A DNA stretch of 64,000 nt, taken from the NCBI GenBank assembly GCA_018398585.1, contig JAGTTD010000001.1, positions 34,053,938 through 34,117,937 on the forward strand. Direction: 5' to 3'. Position numbers and translations under genes: made by a program. Below the pieces are notes generated by a model, which ran no database searches, was not told the DNA's origin, and saw only the letters and a program-made list of their open reading frames with translations. This DNA is from Simmondsia chinensis. Taxonomy: Eukaryota; Streptophyta; Magnoliopsida; Caryophyllales; Simmondsiaceae. Positions within the stretch are counted from its first letter, which is position 1, and the number at the start of each line of letters is the position of its first letter. Shown here piece by piece: positions 44,826 to 55,956 of the stretch.

Positions 44826-45195
44826 CTCAAAGTACCATAAATCAAAGAAATATAGCATAACTAATGTTAGATTCCACAACACGAACTTAGAAAAATCGTA
44901 GTTGATCCCATTTTAATTTTTAACATATAGAGGGGTGAATAAGTTAACAAATGATATTTTAGATGGAAGTATTAAAACATAGTCACAAATAAGAAAAATA
45001 AAATGATAACTAATTTTGCCAAAAGGATGGAATGGTTAACGGATATGCCACTTACTTTGAGAAATAAAGCTCCCTTGAAATCACAAGCCCATGCTATAGA
45101 GTAGCCTTCCTAGATTTGGACTCTTTTCCTCAACTCTCAATCTTAGCTAGAAAATAGAAATTGTGGATGATTAGAGTTTGGCGATGACATGGCTC

Positions 45196-45207
45196 TATTT
45201 ATAAAAG
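45196..45207 (-). promoter_or_regulatory. TATA box on the minus strand
   Basis: cttttataaatagagcc on the minus strand matches the plant TATA consensus closely. The transcript would run towards the RTE fragment. Its owner is unknown. Confidence 0.4.
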
Positions 45208-45618
45208 AGAAGTAGCATACATGAAAGGCTAAGTACACTAAATGGGGCAGGCTAAGAGTTGTATAGGCTATATGATAATAATAGGTAGTAAACAAGGTGC
45301 TAATAGAATAAATTAAATCGAGAAATTATTCAATTAACTTTGATAATATGACTAATAATTAGATGCTAAAATGAGGTTACAAGAAATTAATGGTTATCAT
45401 AACTAATGAAGGATGAGCATAATAACTTGGTACGCTAAAAGTCTTATGATCTAGTTTAAGAGCCATAGTAAACATTATTATAAATGTAAGCAACTAATAC
45501 TTAAGGTGAGTTACACTAAAATAATTCTAGAAACATAAAGATCATGAATAGGAAGTAATTTTGCAATTTCAAGGTGCAATTCCTCATAAACTAGGCTCAA
45601 TTAGACTTTGGGTACAAA

Positions 45619-45999
45619 TTACATAGGATATGGTGTGAAGAATCCATAGTCATCAAGACCAAAGTTTTGAAACAAGATCTTGAATTCACTAAGTCCTTTA
45701 GCTCTAAGATTAGGATGGTCCCAAGCGTTCCCTTTGACCGTCTTGAGGTACATCAAACTACTGTTGAACAAAGTAAGAAAAGTAGTGCATGATGAGAGCA
45801 AGTAATGAGCACTTAGTTTGCAAGAAAGAAAAATCACAATGCATGAAGTGAACCATTTCCAAGCCCTAATTTTCATATCTATAGACACATGGGAACGAAA
45901 GAAGCCTGAGCATTGTGGCACTATCTTGAGTTCCTTGTAGCTGTTAAGGGTCAAATCACGCAGATGTTTCACCCTTTGAAAATATGAAATTACCAACAT
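45619..45999 (-). CDS. Unidentified antisense frame near the Tat-C 3' LTR
   Basis: A 126-codon open frame lies antisense to Tat-C, starting 17 bases from its 3' LTR. It has a hydrophobic stretch SCIVIFLSCKLSAHYLLSS and ends GLDDYGFFTPYPM. No family is recognised. Tat-lineage elements can carry antisense genes between pol and the 3' LTR, which would fit the place, but the frame may be chance. Confidence 0.3.
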   Translation of the reverse strand: MLVISYFQRVKHLRDLTLNSYKELKIVPQCSGFFRSHVSIDMKIRAWKWFTSCIVIFLSCKLSAHYLLSSCTTFLTLFNSSLMYLKTVKGNAWDHPNLRAKGLSEFKILFQNFGLDDYGFFTPYPM

Positions 46000-46002
46000 C
46001 TA

Positions 46003-46015
46003 AAAGGGAAAAATT
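46003..46015 (+). other. Tat-C polypurine tract
   Basis: aaaagggaaaaat immediately precedes the LTR start tgtttacaccc. Confidence 0.6.
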
Positions 46016-47282
46016 TGTTTACACCCTAAACTCGAGGAAGCTGAGACAATGCAATTTAAGGATTAAAGGACATGTGCTTGTCATGTGGGAAACACTCGAG
46101 GCCAAAATTGGCCCTTAGAAATAGAAATAACGATGTCTCAAGTCTAGCTCCTTGAAGAGTTAAAATCCCTTCAATGATTAACAGCCATTTGAGGTGGCTA
46201 AGGGTGTCAAAGGGGCTCAAGCTCGAGGAACCACCCAGAGGGCTAAAAGAAAGGCGGTTTCAAGGCTCAAGCTTAAGCACTTGTTTCAAATCATATTTTT
46301 CACTAATTCAGTGCAGAAAATGAGCACTGAGGTCAGACATTGGGCATATATGCCATGTTTTCAAGATGCAGCAGTTATTTCTTAGTTTTATAAATAAGAG
46401 ACATTGTTGTCATTGCAAAGTGTCGGGCACCAAAATACAAAACTTCTTAAATTTTTCTTTACAGCAAACTTGTGCATTTGTCCTTAGGAATAGCATAACT
46501 TAGCCTAGTGTAGTGTAGCATAGCATAGCTTAGCTTCTAACTTGTTTTGCTTTCTTTAAGGCAATACAATCTTCGAGTTTTAGATATGAAATTTCTATTT
46601 TAAATCTATTCCCATAATCTATGAGTTGAGAATTAAGTCATTAGTTTAAGGCTTTGATAGCTGAGCCACGAGGTTGATTGTGTTGGTCTTAACACTGGTG
46701 CACTGCTTGATAAGTCTAATGGATTTCGCTTTGAGTCATCATGTCAGGGCTTTGACGGCTCAATCATGACCTTGATTGTGTTGGTCATAATCCAGTGACC
46801 CAAATACGGTTCACTCCACTTAAAGCTAGTCAAATTTTAACTCATTCGAGTTATTGCTAAGCCTAAAAATGTTTAGACTCAAGCTTATAAGTGAAATACT
46901 GAGCTCTTGAGGTTTTTTCCACCTAATTCTTAGCCTGTAAGTGTACTGGGGTAAGGTGTTTACGGACTATACTCCGTCACCCCAACTACTACTTAAGCCG
47001 ACTATATCCATTTACTTTTGTGTCACAGATTAAACTCTAAAACTACCAAAGATGCATAAATTAGACTCCTTAATTGGAGCCAGTGTAGAGTCCACGATAT
47101 AATGGCAAACTACAGTCAGATTCACCAAAAGTATCAACCCTCTCAAGAGGTAATTGATTGAGGTCAAACACGTTTGGTTCGTAAATTAGACTCGCTTCCA
47201 AGTCGCAACGAGTCCCTTTTTGAATGGTTGTTTGATTTTTGTACTTATGGCAACCACACACACTAAACAGACAAAAGGAGCA
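46016..47282 (+). mobile_element. Tat-C 3' LTR
   Basis: It starts tgtttacaccctaaactcga and ends ggagca. A TATA box 'tttataaataagag' lies at 46387. The middle contains alternating 'ggctttgatagct' and 'ggctttgacggctc' blocks (46650 and 46749), an internal duplication. Its last third matches the truncated 5' LTR. Confidence 0.85.
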
Positions 47283-47870
47283 AATAGACATGTAGCAAGT
47301 TGGGAGGTCTGACTTGATTAACGTTAACCACCCAACCCTTTTGAGAGATATGTTTCCAACTTCTAGCTTCATCTCAATCTAATCTATGACAGGTTTCCTA
47401 GTGGATTCAAGCATCAGGTTGGCTTCTAAAGGGATTCCTTAGTATTGAGTTTGTAGTGTAGTAGTCCCACAACCAACATCCCTTATTGCACATTATCCTT
47501 ACCCATCTTGTTTAAGACTTCAATTACCATTATGAAAAGAAAAGGGGACAATGGCTCACCTTACCGTAGGCCTCATTCCACCTTGAAGGGCGGTATCGAG
47601 CAACCATTAACAAGTATGGACATTGAGGGGGGTGACGCACACGGATATGCATGCACCCCAAGGCATGCCAAAACGCACATAAGGAAGTACTTGATCCACT
47701 GTTCTACTCTTGTATTGTTTTTTCTATCTACATTTTCTTGTATCTGAGCCCATATGATCTTAACTTCGGGTTAACTATTTCATGGGCCTTCTTGAAGTCC
47801 AACTTCAAAAGAACGCCCTTCTTGTTCTTCTTCTTCAACCAATGGACTACCTAGCTTGCGATTAGCCATC

Positions 47871-48137
47871 CTAAATCTGTCTTCCTGTCATAAAAGTAGT
47901 TTGATTCTCTCCAATTGAGCTCGGAAGTACTGACGCTAAATTTTTGCTCAAAAGTTTCAAAATGACTTTATATATGCTTCCCACAATGCTAATAGGTCTG
48001 AAGTTTCTTATGTCTACACCCCTGTGTATCTTTGGGATCAACGCAGCCATCGTGGTATTAATGTTTGTGTTGATCTTATATGAAACAGAATACTCATGAA
48101 TGTAAGCAACTAAATCATCACCGAGAGTGTCCCACAT
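47871..48137 (-). pseudogene. L1 reverse transcriptase, N-terminal block
   Basis: An 88-codon frame contains AALIPKIHRGVDIRNFRPIS, IVGSIYKVILKLLSKNLASV and LPSSIGENQTTFMTGRQI, the RVT_1 opening of plant L1 elements (usual NFRPISL...YKIIAKVLANRL...ENQSAFVxGRQI). LINE RT copies the element at nicked targets. It is open over the fragment but isolated from the rest by stops. Confidence 0.9.
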
Positions 48138-48863
48138 GTTTTTATGAATTTGAAGTGGAAGCTATCATACCGTAATGCTTTACTTGAGTTGCAATCCCAA
48201 ACAACATCCCTTACCTCTTCATTAGAGGGTATTCTTTCCACTGACAAAGCTTCTATAGCCTCAATACGAGGTAGCGACAGGTTTCCCATACTCGGTCTGG
48301 TTTGGAATGACTCCTAATTTGAAGCTATGAAGATGCTAGAAATTTAGCTGCAGTAATCAACCATGGAGGAATTGACCACGGACCTTGATCTTAAATATTG
48401 CCTTGGGTTTTGGCGGGACTGAGGTAAGGGAGTCGAAGTACTTAGTACTTTGATCCATTTGCTGCATCTCCTTGCTTCTTGTGATCTGAAGCTAATATCT
48501 TCCTCTCTTAAGATACCACAACCAAAGGTGGGAGATAGCTGCTGCTTTTCTAGCAAGATCTTCATATGTAGGATTCAGCTTTGCAGCATAAGTTGATGAG
48601 TTCATCCTGCAAGATTGCAATATTGAGTTTAATGTGAACAAAAACCTCCCTATTCCATGTCCCTAATGGAGTCTTTAACTTCTTTAACCTTTTCTCAAAG
48701 GGTAAACATTTAAGAGCTAACCACTCATTCTTCAATGTTTAATTCAACAAAGTAATGAATATGGCTTTGTCCATGATAGGAAGGGAGGTCCCCAAGATTA
48801 TCAGCTCGGAGTTCTAAGGGAAGGATAGCCGCATCATTCAATTCTTATATGATCCCCCAGAAA

Positions 48864-49142
48864 TTACACAACATTTCTTACAGAATTCAAATCGTCTTCA
48901 CCAGCCACGAACACCCCTCTAGAGGTATTAATGCCAGTTTTGGAGAAAGTGACAGCATTAACTTTTCCTGCATCACAAGCGTTAGACATTACAACTGCTA
49001 AAGCTACCTCAACGTTTGAGTCGTCATCTGCACAGATCAAGCCCTTGGGCTTTGAAACATCATGTACTGGATTCTCACTCGACGAAGGGATGGGCAATTC
49101 AGTTATTATCGGACAGTCTGGTGGCACCAGTGCGAGAATCAA
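48864..49142 (-). CDS. Unidentified frame at the L1 5' side
   Basis: 92 codons, MILALVPPDCPIITELPIPS..., in the direction of the L1. It could be a piece of the L1 ORF1 or linker; no motif supports this. It ends near the junction with the LTR at 49157. Confidence 0.3.
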   Translation of the reverse strand: MILALVPPDCPIITELPIPSSSENPVHDVSKPKGLICADDDSNVEVALAVVMSNACDAGKVNAVTFSKTGINTSRGVFVAGEDDLNSVRNVV

Positions 49143-49156
49143 AGTTTCTTTGACGG

Positions 49157-49563
49157 TGTTATGATCCTAGAAGATGGGGCATAAAGAATTAATTAGTAAC
49201 AATTCATTGGTTGTAATAAAGTAGTTTAACTCATTAGTATTAATCACATTAAGCCATTTCTTAGGGTATTAGCTGATAGCTTATATGTGGAGAAGAAGTC
49301 GGTTCTTAGTATAGTTAAGTGGTAGTTAAGTCATGTCTAGGTGAAAGGTATTGTTAGATATTTTTCTTGTAATCTTCTTAAGCCAGATTAGTATAAGTGG
49401 TGTTCTTTCTATTGTAATGCTCATTCAATCAAATGAAAAGAAATATCTTGATTCTCTCTCTCATCTAACTCTCTCTCTATTTCTCATCTCCAATTTCACT
49501 TCTTTCTCATCTCATATTCTACTATCCATAGGTTATGATAAAGATTTATCTTGATTCATAACA
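49157..49563 (+). mobile_element. 5' LTR of non-autonomous element, copy 2
   Basis: tgttatgatcctag...gattcataaca, 407 bp. It shares the terminus, the pyrimidine-rich second half ('ttctcatc' words) and the PBS context with copy 1 and with the LTR at 55495. It has cut the L1 remnant. No matching 3' LTR was found downstream. Confidence 0.85.
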
Positions 49564-49564
49564 A

Positions 49565-49577
49565 TTGGCATCAGAGC
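49565..49577 (+). other. Primer-binding site of copy 2
   Basis: ttggcatcagagc, one base different from the tRNA-iMet complement. Confidence 0.75.
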
Positions 49578-50360
49578 TTGTCATTTTTTCTTCCGATTAT
49601 GTTGATTTAGTCAATTTAATTGTTTAAGCTTAGATCAAGCTTAAATTGATTTCAAGAACTCAAATTAGCTATTTCTACACAGTAGTTTGAGGATTTGCAT
49701 TTGACTTAGTTGAATTTACTTCAATTAGGTTGAGTTTATACTAAATCAATCATGTGGAAGTTAGCATTTGGAACAGATCATGATTGCTTTGAAATTCTTG
49801 TGCAAAAAGCTTGCGTTGCCTCAAGATTTCAGAGCGAACTTGCTGATTTATCTTTAGATTGAGATCAGGTTCTATTTTGGTGGTGTTTGATCGAGAATTG
49901 TGCTTAAACTTCTAGAATTTCAGTTCGTGCTGCATCTAAGCTAGGTCTTACTGCTCAGAGTTGCGTTAGATCAAGATTTCATGTTAGTTGTCCAGATTCT
50001 CGAACATTGCTGCATCAGTAACAGATTCTTATTGTCAGGTTATGCTTGATCGTGAATTTAGATTAAAAAAAAAAAAAAAAAAGCCCCTTGTTGTTTGTCT
50101 ATGCAGTAGTTGATTCTAGTGATATTTTGAACTTGAGTCATTGATTAAGCTAGATTTGGATTCAATCTAGCTTGTTATGTATTGAACCTCCTAAAAGTGA
50201 TCTCGAACTATGCTCCACTCTTGTGACCAGATTAGCTTAATGTGTTGTTCTGGTGAACAACGAGTTGAATAAGTTAGAGTTGTGGACATTACATTAAATC
50301 AAGCCTAAATTACTAAAAATTGCATTTGACCTCACTGGATTCTATTCAAGTGTTGTCAAC
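49578..50360 (+). other. Leader region of copy 2
   Basis: AT-rich, with no long frame. It shares 'agattgagatcag.ttctatt' with the leader of copy 1 (35215), confirming relationship inside the LTR. An A-run of 18 lies at 50066-50083. Confidence 0.6.
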
Positions 50361-50782
50361 ATGTTACAATATGCAATGTTGGACTGGCTCAATCCAGCTT
50401 CGGTTCAAGATGCTAGACTTTTGGTCAAAGTTTTGAAGCCTCTTTACCATATAGATGAGGATGTTCTCTATCAAGTATTTTGGCCTGATGATTCTTTTGC
50501 GGGTATTACAGTGATCTGATGTTCCATTAGTGAGGCAATTGCTCATATTAGTTATTGCACAAGATGGAGTGCCGATTTAGCCTTGAATTCATTACATGGG
50601 ACAAACATATACGATGGATGTTGTGTTTTAGACATAAGCTACAGCAAGATGTGTAATGATATGGAAGAGGCTAAGGGGCCAGATTCTTTGTCATTACATC
50701 AACTTTTTCTCAAGGAGAATGACATTTCGAGATTCACGAGTGTTAAAGAATTTGTTCTAGATTTGAGTCATTTGTGGTTGTA
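50361..50782 (+). pseudogene. RRM fragment resembling polypyrimidine-tract-binding protein
   Basis: One frame of 140 codons with a single internal TGA (50517) reads RLLVKVLKPLYHIDEDVLYQ (RNP2-like strand and helix 1), then AIAHISYCTRWSADLALNSL (RNP1/helix 2 region) and LHGTNIYDGCCVLDISYSKM. The last block is almost the signature LQGRNIYDGCCQLDIQYS of plant PTB-family RRMs, which bind pyrimidine-rich RNA in splicing and translation control. About 55 further codons follow that I do not recognise. It sits in the internal region of a non-autonomous LTR element, where gag would be, so it looks like a captured host exon-derived sequence. Confidence 0.75.
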
Positions 50783-52059
50783 ATCGGTGTTTGTTTGTAT
50801 AAATCAGTTCTTCGGGGGTTAGACCTGAGATCTTGGATTCTGTATTCATTTTTTTTTGCTTTGTGCGACTTGTAATTGTTTATTTGAAGTCATTTATTGC
50901 GAAAACTCATTAACTCGTAGTACAAAATCACCAACAATGTGCTTTGACAAAATATTGTGGAGATCATATGGAAGCTTTCTTTTTCTTCAACATTCTTGAG
51001 TCAATGATACATTTATCAATTCATTTAACATAGGAGGCTAGAGTGTCGAGGGTTATTCAATATAGATGGGCTCATAACTTTTGAAAGATTTTTCATGAAT
51101 CTAAACAGAAAAGTGCGGAAGAGGCATCAATTGAGGGCTTCATAGTTGAGGCAATTTGATTGAAGAACCCTCAACATGCAGTTCTCTCTATATTGAGCCA
51201 AATGTAATAATACAACATTATCGATATGTGAGTGGAATAACGGAGAAGTTGCCTCAAATAGATTGTTATCTATCTTATAATCCTAAGAAGAGTAGTTTGT
51301 CCTACTACTGATTGAAGTTGGTTGGATTAAGCTGATTCTTGCAAGGTACATATATGTGCTCTTAAACTGTTTAAGTGGCTAGCCCTAATATGAAGTAAGT
51401 ACTAATTCTTACCATTCCAAGAAATTATGAATATTGTAGTTGGTATCCATACAAAAAAAGAAGTTAATGGATGGGAAATAATTGCAGCAAGTATGACGAT
51501 GTTTTAAGACAAGGAAACCCTACTCTCATTGATGAACAACTCATGAGAAAAAGAAAAATGGAATTCCCCTCAAAGCTCTACATTTATATAAGGATCTAAC
51601 TAATTGGCATTATAATTAAATACATTAACTTGTAGAAAATAAAAATCATTAACTGCGATTTGCTCTCATATTTTATGGGATTGAGGAGACTATGCCAATA
51701 ATGATCCATGATTATGTCAACTTGCACAAGGACCTATGCAACATGAGAAATATTGTCTTTTTTACTTTATCAATGGGTATATGTTCACACATTTGACTAT
51801 TTGAGTATTGTCAAACAAGGTTAACAGTGAATAGAGAAGTTTGTGTCAAAGGGAGTTAACATTATGATTATGAAAATGACTATTATGGCATGTTTATTGA
51901 AATTCTAGAGATGAATATTCTGGTAGAAATAACACAATATTGTTCAAGTAAAATTGATACAACTTTCATATGAGTTTGAGTTCACCTTTACGATCACATT
52001 GTTGAAATCCGGAATAAGGTAAGATCAAATTCAAAAGACCTTTTTATAATGCATAATGC
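50783..52059. other. Unassigned, probably decayed element sequence
   Basis: No supportable gene. Near 52040-52100 there is a degraded zinc-knuckle-like text (GYFTRCPRKK), which may be the gag end of the gypsy relic that follows. Confidence 0.35.
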
Positions 52060-52970
52060 TCATTGAGGTTACTTCACACGATGTCCTCGCAAAAAATACA
52101 AGGCATGTGAATGACGATCCTTGTGCAAATCTAAAGAAAAGGAAAGTGATTCAGCTGCTTCTGATGGTAAACATGGAGTGTTTTATTAATAGGTCAATAT
52201 TCCAACCCCAACTTTAATTGTCTCCACTAGTGTTTCCACTGCACGTAGTGTTTTACTTTCTTTTGTTCGAAACGCTCATGAACAATGTCATCCATAGTAC
52301 TTGGATAAGTTTTTGCTGTAAACTTGAATGACATAGTGGTGTATAGGGCCACCCTATATGAGAATGTCAATCACTTGAAAATTGTTCTCCAGGTCTTGCG
52401 CAACAACAAGCTCCATGTCAAGAGGGAGAAGTGTTCATTTGCTTAGAAAGAGGTGAGTTTTTCTAAGTAACAAGATCTAGTAAATGAAATTCAGTACAAA
52501 TGCCGATAATGTGAAGGCTATTCATAAGTGGGACCAACCTATGAGCTTAGTGCAATTGAGGCTTCTATGCGGGTTGGTTGTATTGTCGAGACGGTATAAC
52601 CTGAGGTAGATTTAGGCGTGTTATGAATTTAAGTGGGCCAGTCATCCACACACAACTTGCACCATGGAATTGATAATTAATACTTTCTTGGAACCAAATA
52701 CGTGAGGACGTGGAGTCCTATGTGCGCACTTTCCTACAACATAGAGCAAAAGTAACTCAGAGGATTGATGAAGCCACTTCCAATCAAAGAAAGGCCACGG
52801 GAGAGTATTCGCATTGAGTTCATCATTTAGCTCCTGAAGTCAACTCAATCTTGGTAATAGTTGAAAGGTTAACAAAGTATGGAATCTCCATCCCAACCCC
52901 TTCAAACAAAACCATTCAAGCCGTATCACAGTTATTCCTGAAGAATGTGATGAAGTATTGTAAATTACAA
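52060..52970 (+). pseudogene. Ty3/gypsy pol relic (RT and integrase, internal deletion)
   Basis: RT: LMNNVIHSYLDKFLV (52280), the catalytic strand read as LNDIVVY (one Asp of the DD pair lost), HLKIVLQVLRNNKLHVKREK, CSFA and VKAIHKWDQP. It then passes directly to integrase: TREDVESYVRTFLQHRAKV (52705-52750) and NSILVIVERLTKYGISIPTP (52840-52900), ending at LFLKNVMKY. RNase H is missing, so the copy has an internal deletion. The text resembles chromovirus pol. Numerous stops. Confidence 0.8.
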
Positions 52971-54167
52971 TCTCCAATAATAACCCCAAACTACATATCA
53001 CCTATGTGATAATTGGTTCCTATATTTATATATATCAACTAAATACCTAGATTTGGATTAAGTATATAATAAGTCTTGACTAAAGCGTAAAAATTTTGGA
53101 CTATGCGTCATCAAAACGCATCGTTTAATGCATCCGGTGTTTATCTGATTTAATGGTGGAAATCGTGTAGATAATGAGAACTTTAGTGGCCTCTCCATTG
53201 TGATTTTAAATTTTGGGCAGATTTAACCAATTACCATTCTATCCCTTCCCGACACTCATATTCCCCTACCTGTGCGAGGACTCGTCTTGCCGGTGTTGTT
53301 ACAAAACCCTAACGCATTTGTTATGCCGTGCCGTGCTTCAGTTATCCGTGTTTCTTTCATGGGATGTGTGTCGTCTTAGTAACGGCTTAAATTGCTTTCT
53401 TTTTTTAAATTTGGTCCGCTAGTTGTTATGATTTGATCAATTGGCATGTTGCCACATGGGATGCAACATAGATCAACACACATAAGGCATGTGAAAACAT
53501 TGAATGTTATAATTTTAGGATTGTCTGCCAAATTTCATTTCATTCTTCATTTTCTCTCTCTCCCATGATGCTCCCCTTGAAACCCTAGTTTGAATTTGGC
53601 CTTCCTAGCCTCCCCTAGGCAAGATCCTAATATGTGGAGTGAAGATCTTTGACTTTGGTTAATCTTTTGTCAGGTTTCTAACTTAGAAGTCTAGGATAAT
53701 AGCTGTAATTCATTTATGCATTGCTTATTGATCTACAATTTGTAATCTAATCATCATTACTGGATAAGCTTCTTTAGAAATATGAAGCCGTGGAGTAAGA
53801 CCATCTTTTAAGAGTCCAACCACATTTTAATTGGTGTTCTTATTTCGTTTTTGATATACCTTGTTATCTTTCTTTCCAAGCATTCTACTTTCTCGATTAG
53901 TAATTCTTTATCTCAAATCTCACTAAGCCATTTCAAAACATCCTTCTGCAGGAACGTAGCTCTTACACACCAACTCCTCTTAATATAGCTATTGAACAGT
54001 AAATCACCAATCATCTTCAATTAAGCTTTGAAAATAGGAATTTGTAAACTCTCATCAGAACACCCACAAGAAAATCTCTTTCTGCCCATATCCAAGTGCC
54101 CGGGGCACTCATTTTACAAATCCGGTAAATAATCACAGCTTTCCTCCCTTTCTTATATTTTTCTCTA
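52971..54167. other. Unassigned intervening sequence
   Basis: It includes a 5'-UTR-like stretch (tctctctctcccatgatg, 53560) and short frames without motifs. The frame at 53213-53422 has no family likeness. Confidence 0.35.
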
Positions 54168-55360
54168 TGTAGACCCCAAACTCAAGGGAGTTGGGATGAC
54201 ACTGTTTTGGGGCAATGCGCCATGTGCTTATCACATAAGGCCATCCTTTAGGGAGATAAAGCATTTAGGTGCTACTACAACAGCTTCTTGAGCCCAGCTG
54301 CTTGAGGAGTTTAAAACCCAGTTAAGGGAATCAACCACTAGAGGCATGAGATTGTTATGAAGATAATAGGAGCTCAAACTCGAGGAACTTCCTTGAAGGT
54401 TGCAAGATAGTTGGTTTCCAAGCTCGAGACAGTTTCTTGGAAAGCAATTTTAGAAACATAAGTCTCAAGCCTACCCAACAAAACAAGGGGAATATTGAAG
54501 GAACTCCAGTAGAAAAGTGGACGTGGGCCTCAAGAAAGACTCTCGAGCACATCAATTCAGGGCACATTTACTAGCCATTCACGTGCCAAAAGAACTTTGA
54601 GGTTAACATGGGAATAAAATGCTGTAGATTTAGGGAGCAGTAGTTTTTTTTAATTCTATAAATAAGAGATATCGTTGCAGCAGTAAAGTGCCGAACACCA
54701 CACATGCAAACTTCTTCTATTTTCTTTGTAGTGTACTTATGCTTTTTACGTAGGTTTAGCGTAACTTAACTTAGCTTTGTGTAGATCTTTGCTATACTCA
54801 CTTTCATCTGAGCAATACAATTCTTCGGGCTTCAAGTATAAACTCCTTATTTTAATTTGTTCCCAAAATCAAAAAGTTAAGAGTTGAGGCTTTAGTTTTA
54901 GGCTTTGATGGCTAAGTCTTGACCTTTATTATGTTGGTCTTAACACTGCTATCACTACTTTATAAATCAAGTGAACTTAGGTCTGCGTCATTGCTTAAGG
55001 GGTTTGATAGCCAAGGCTTGAGCTTGATTACGTACGTTCTCATCCAGTGATCCAAATATAGTTTGCTCCACCTTAATACCGTTAGACTCTGACTCATTCG
55101 TGTTATTATAAGTCAAGGGTGTCATGCCTAAAAATTTCATTGACTCGGCCTATAAGTGGACTGCTGAGCTCTTGAGTTTGTCTCCACCCTAGTTCCTTAC
55201 TTTTAAGTATGCGAGGAAAGGAGTTTCTGGACCCTGCTCCGTCACTTTAACTGCCACTTAAGTTAGGTCCATATAACTTTTAATTTTCTGTTGGCCTATG
55301 TATTGAAAAATCCAAAAACAATTATAAAAGTTTCCTTAATCAGAGCATAAGTAGAATCCA
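54168..55360 (+). mobile_element. Solitary, 3'-truncated LTR of the Tat-C family
   Basis: It starts tgtagaccccaaactcaagg like the Tat-C LTR, has the TATA box 'ctataaataagagat' (54657) and the same 'cagtgatccaaatat' and 'gtaagtgga' block order to about 55350. The final part and any internal region are missing. The left edge is supported by homology only; no target duplication was identified. Confidence 0.75.
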
Positions 55361-55383
55361 CTTTTAATTTTCTGTCAACATAT

Positions 55384-55617
55384 ATATTGATGAATGATAA
55401 TTGATTATATTCTTCTCCCAACCCTAACTCTCTCTACTTCTCTTCTAATTCTCTAATTCTCATCTCATCTCTTCTCTATTCTTCACCTATCCTGTGTTTT
55501 GATTCAAGATTAACATAGGATAGGTGAAGAATAGAGAAGAGATGAGAAGAGAACTAGAGAATCAGAAGAGAAATAGAGAGAGTTAGGGTTGAGAATCAAT
55601 TATAATTCATCAATATC
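55384..55617. repeat. Long inverted repeat (hairpin) at an LTR end
   Basis: Arms 55384-55493 and 55517-55617 are reverse complements at about 90%, with a 23-base loop. Both arms are the pyrimidine-rich end of the non-autonomous family LTR: the right arm belongs to the LTR 55495-55938, the left arm is an extra copy in the opposite orientation. Confidence 0.9.
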
Positions 55618-55938
55618 CCATTATAAGAGAAACAACTCCTACTTATACTGGCAAGAGACTAAGTAGGCTAATACCAATACAATGTACCAAGACTATCTTC
55701 CTAACCGACTTAACTAACCATCCTAGTCGCCATTCTTGACACTTAAGCAACTAACATTGACTTACTTAGCTGCCCCAACCCAAATACTACAACTACCTTC
55801 CTCCAATACAAGAGTGAACGCGGCTAATACAATAAAAGAAGTACTAAATTGCCTAATCTTAATGAATTAGCTATTTTATTACAACCAATGAACGATTATT
55901 ACTTAATTCCATAAATCCCATTTTCTAGAATCATGACA
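55495..55938 (-). mobile_element. 3' LTR of non-autonomous element, copy 3
   Basis: The minus strand starts tgtcatgattctagaaaatg and ends gaatcaaaaca, 444 bp, with words shared with the copy 2 LTR ('attcattggttgtaata', 'ctctctctatttctc'). The neighbouring internal sequence has the family polypurine tract. Confidence 0.85.
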
Positions 55939-55956
55939 ATACTCCCCCTTTTAAAG
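55939..55956 (-). other. Polypurine tract of copy 3
   Basis: The minus strand reads ctttaaaagggggagtat before the LTR, after 'gaggacaagaat', as in copy 1. Confidence 0.75.

Larger units (their letters stand above)
44890..46002. other. Tat-C tail region with minus-strand promoter-like block
   Basis: No conserved coding is seen. On the minus strand a strong TATA (45196-45207) is followed by an AT-rich leader towards 44890, an LTR- or gene-promoter layout. The frame at 45619-45999 is treated separately. Confidence 0.35.
32376..47282 (+). mobile_element. Tat-C: Tat-like Ty3/gypsy element with nested insertions
   Basis: From left to right: truncated 5' LTR, primer region, gag (split by a 5.2 kb insertion), protease/linker, RT, two RNase H domains, an RTE LINE fragment, an unassigned tail with an antisense frame, polypurine tract and 3' LTR. 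The dual RNase H is a known hallmark of the Tat lineage. The 5' LTR has lost its first two thirds. The 3' LTR is followed by L1 coding sequence, so the original target was that LINE. No integrase could be read with confidence. Confidence 0.8.
47283..49156 (-). mobile_element. L1-type LINE remnant
   Basis: Minus-strand order: LKTPLGTWNREVFVHIK (48680, region between endonuclease and RT), RT N-terminus at 48137-47871, GVLLKLDFKKAHEIV (47810), SILVNGCSIPPFKVE with GEPLSPFLFIMVIEVLNKMG (47620-47520), and VGWLTLIKSDLPTCYMSIC (47340-47283). The last block is cut by the Tat-C 3' LTR; the upstream end is cut at 49157 by non-autonomous copy 2. The endonuclease is not readable and the frame is broken many times. 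Confidence 0.85.

Noticed and set aside
44599..44901. 100-codon plus-strand frame with hydrophobic stretches
   Set aside because: It is antisense to the RTE LINE C-terminus, whose protein motifs read clearly on the other strand.
47070..47372. 100-codon minus-strand frame
   Set aside because: It spans the junction of L1 and the Tat-C LTR; only its first third is L1 protein, so it is a chance fusion.
53420..53450. Start of a 3' LTR for non-autonomous copy 2 (tgttatgattt)
   Set aside because: Only the first ten bases agree with the family LTR; the following sequence does not.
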